From Bacteroides sp. (GTDB lineage: Bacteria; Bacteroidota; Bacteroidia; Bacteroidales; Bacteroidaceae): a stretch of DNA of 7,903 bases. Positions 7,389 to 7,903 of this stretch are shown in pieces (position 1 is the stretch's first letter; each line of letters begins with the position of its first letter). Where the stretch lies: assembly GCA_021204375.1 (NCBI GenBank), contig JAJPZL010000069.1:9910-17812 (forward strand). The letters run 5' to 3'. The notes under the pieces were generated by a model. It saw only the letters and a program-made list of their open reading frames with translations, was not told the origin of the DNA and searched no databases. The translations under genes were made by a program, and so were the position numbers.

Positions 7389-7470
7389 GCGGCTGTGGCG
7401 TAATTGGTAGCCGCGCCAGACTTAGGATCTGGTGCCGAGAGGCGTGGGGGTTCGAGTCCCTTCAGCCGCA
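7389..7470 (+). tRNA. tRNA-Leu, anticodon UAG
   Basis: The 82-base gene folds as a class II tRNA. The acceptor stem GCGGCTG/CAGCCGC is a perfect 7 bp with discriminator A7470. The D arm contains TAATTGGTAG. The anticodon stem CCAGA/TCTGG encloses the loop CTTAGGA with anticodon TAG at 7423-7425. A long variable arm follows (TGCCGAGAGGCG), as expected for leucine, and the T arm is GGGGG-TTCGAGT-CCCTT, closed with two G-U pairs. CCA is not encoded and must be added after transcription. The tRNA reads CUN leucine codons, CUA in particular. It is a single gene with its own promoter and terminator. The 3' end of leucine tRNA genes is a known integration site for some Bacteroides elements such as NBU1, and an integrase remnant lies just downstream here. 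Confidence 0.97.
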
Positions 7471-7494
7471 CTTGTTTAAAAAGTAAAATTTAGT

Positions 7495-7533
7495 AATCTC
7501 CTGAAAATCAATAGGTTTTCAGGAGATTTTTTT
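7495..7533 (+). terminator. Intrinsic terminator after tRNA-Leu
   Basis: Arms 7495-7507 and 7516-7528 form a perfect 13-bp stem (core ATCTCCTGAAAA / TTTTCAGGAGAT) with the 8-base loop TCAATAGG. The T-run 7527-7533 follows. It starts 25 bases after the tRNA 3' end and is the strongest terminator in the window. Confidence 0.92.
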
Positions 7534-7586
7534 ATGTCCCAATCTCCCGAAAAAGCAAAAAAAGGCGATTTCAAGCATGTTTTTGC

Positions 7587-7903
7587 AATTATATATTTTG
7601 TTGTTTCACCGGATTAGCCTTTGTAGATGTAAAAGGTCTCTGCAAAGAACATCAGGTAAACGGGAATAATGGAAAAATATGGATCAGGAAACCCCGTGAA
7701 AAAACACATAATATATGTAATATTCCCCTCCTTAAAATCTCTCAGATGATACTTGAAAAATATAAGGATAACCCTTTATTAAAGGAAAAAGGATAACTTC
7801 TTCCCGTTCCTACCAATCAAAAAATAAATGCGTATTTGAAAGAGATCGCCGACCTTTGCGAAATAAACAAGCGGTTAACCACCCATTGTGCCCGGTATAC
7901 CTT
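7587..7903 (+). pseudogene. Tyrosine recombinase (integrase) remnant, 5'-truncated with an in-frame stop, partial at window edge
   Basis: In the frame of 7620 the sequence reads FCCFTGLAFVDVKGL, then GKIWIRKPREKTHN, IPLLKISQMILEKYKDNP, a TAA stop at 7794-7796, LLPVPTNQKINAYLKEIADL and LTTHCARYT at the edge. This is the catalytic domain of Bacteroidetes tyrosine recombinases. REKT carries the beta-hairpin lysine and HCAR the box II His and Arg. TGLA in place of TGLR is common in this family, as in IntDOT. The arm-binding and core-binding domains, roughly the first half of the protein, are missing: upstream of 7587 there is only the tRNA terminator and about 55 unassigned bases. The stop sits where related proteins have Lys or a similar residue (GKLLPV). 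The gene cannot give a working integrase. The catalytic Tyr would lie beyond the right edge. Confidence 0.85.

Noticed and set aside
7289..7486. A 65-codon plus-strand frame starting MKPSGIKETL
   Set aside because: It runs straight through the tRNA-Leu promoter and gene, so it is a chance frame.
4660..7796. Reassigned stop codon as the explanation for the in-frame stops
   Set aside because: The interrupting stops are TAG, TGA and TAA, all three different. Intact genes here end normally in TAA or TAG, so recoding of a single codon cannot explain them.

Overview
The window looks like a chromosomal segment from a member of the Bacteroidetes, most likely order Bacteroidales. The evidence is the single-chain class II glycyl-tRNA synthetase, a ParC of the Bacteroidetes type, a -33 TTTG / -7 TAnnTTTG promoter in front of the tRNA, an integrase remnant of the Bacteroidetes tyrosine recombinase type, and start codons without a clear Shine-Dalgarno site. 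This assignment comes from recognising protein families and promoter signals, not from a database search.

Layout. Positions 1-1607 hold a minus-strand operon: glyS, followed after only 3 bases by the first residues of an exported protein (probably an FKBP-type prolyl isomerase) that runs off the left edge. Positions 1608-1869 are the divergent intergenic region, with a -7-like box and a 35-codon leader ORF that overlaps the next start codon as ATGA. Positions 1870-4551 encode topoisomerase IV subunit A (parC). Downstream on the same strand are two damaged genes: an exported protein resembling the DUF3316 family (4593-5454, one frameshift and two in-frame stops) and an S41-family peptidase lipoprotein (5473-6515, one -1 frameshift). 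A convergent small membrane protein resembling the DUF1648 family lies at 6559-7071. The gap before the tRNA holds a possible remnant of a type IX secretion C-terminal domain on the minus strand and a well-formed promoter. tRNA-Leu(UAG) is at 7389-7470 and is followed by a strong intrinsic terminator. The right edge is a 5'-truncated, stop-containing tyrosine recombinase remnant.

How the parts fit together. The housekeeping genes (glyS, parC, tRNA-Leu) are intact, while nearly all accessory genes show loss-of-function lesions. The picture is of a conserved core with decaying flanks and the scar of an integrative element next to a tRNA gene. The S41 break could be functional: it lies exactly at the classical A_AAA_AAG slippery heptamer with a possible downstream stem, so programmed -1 frameshifting competes with simple decay. 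I found no CRISPR array, no complete mobile element, and no convincing new multi-gene system.
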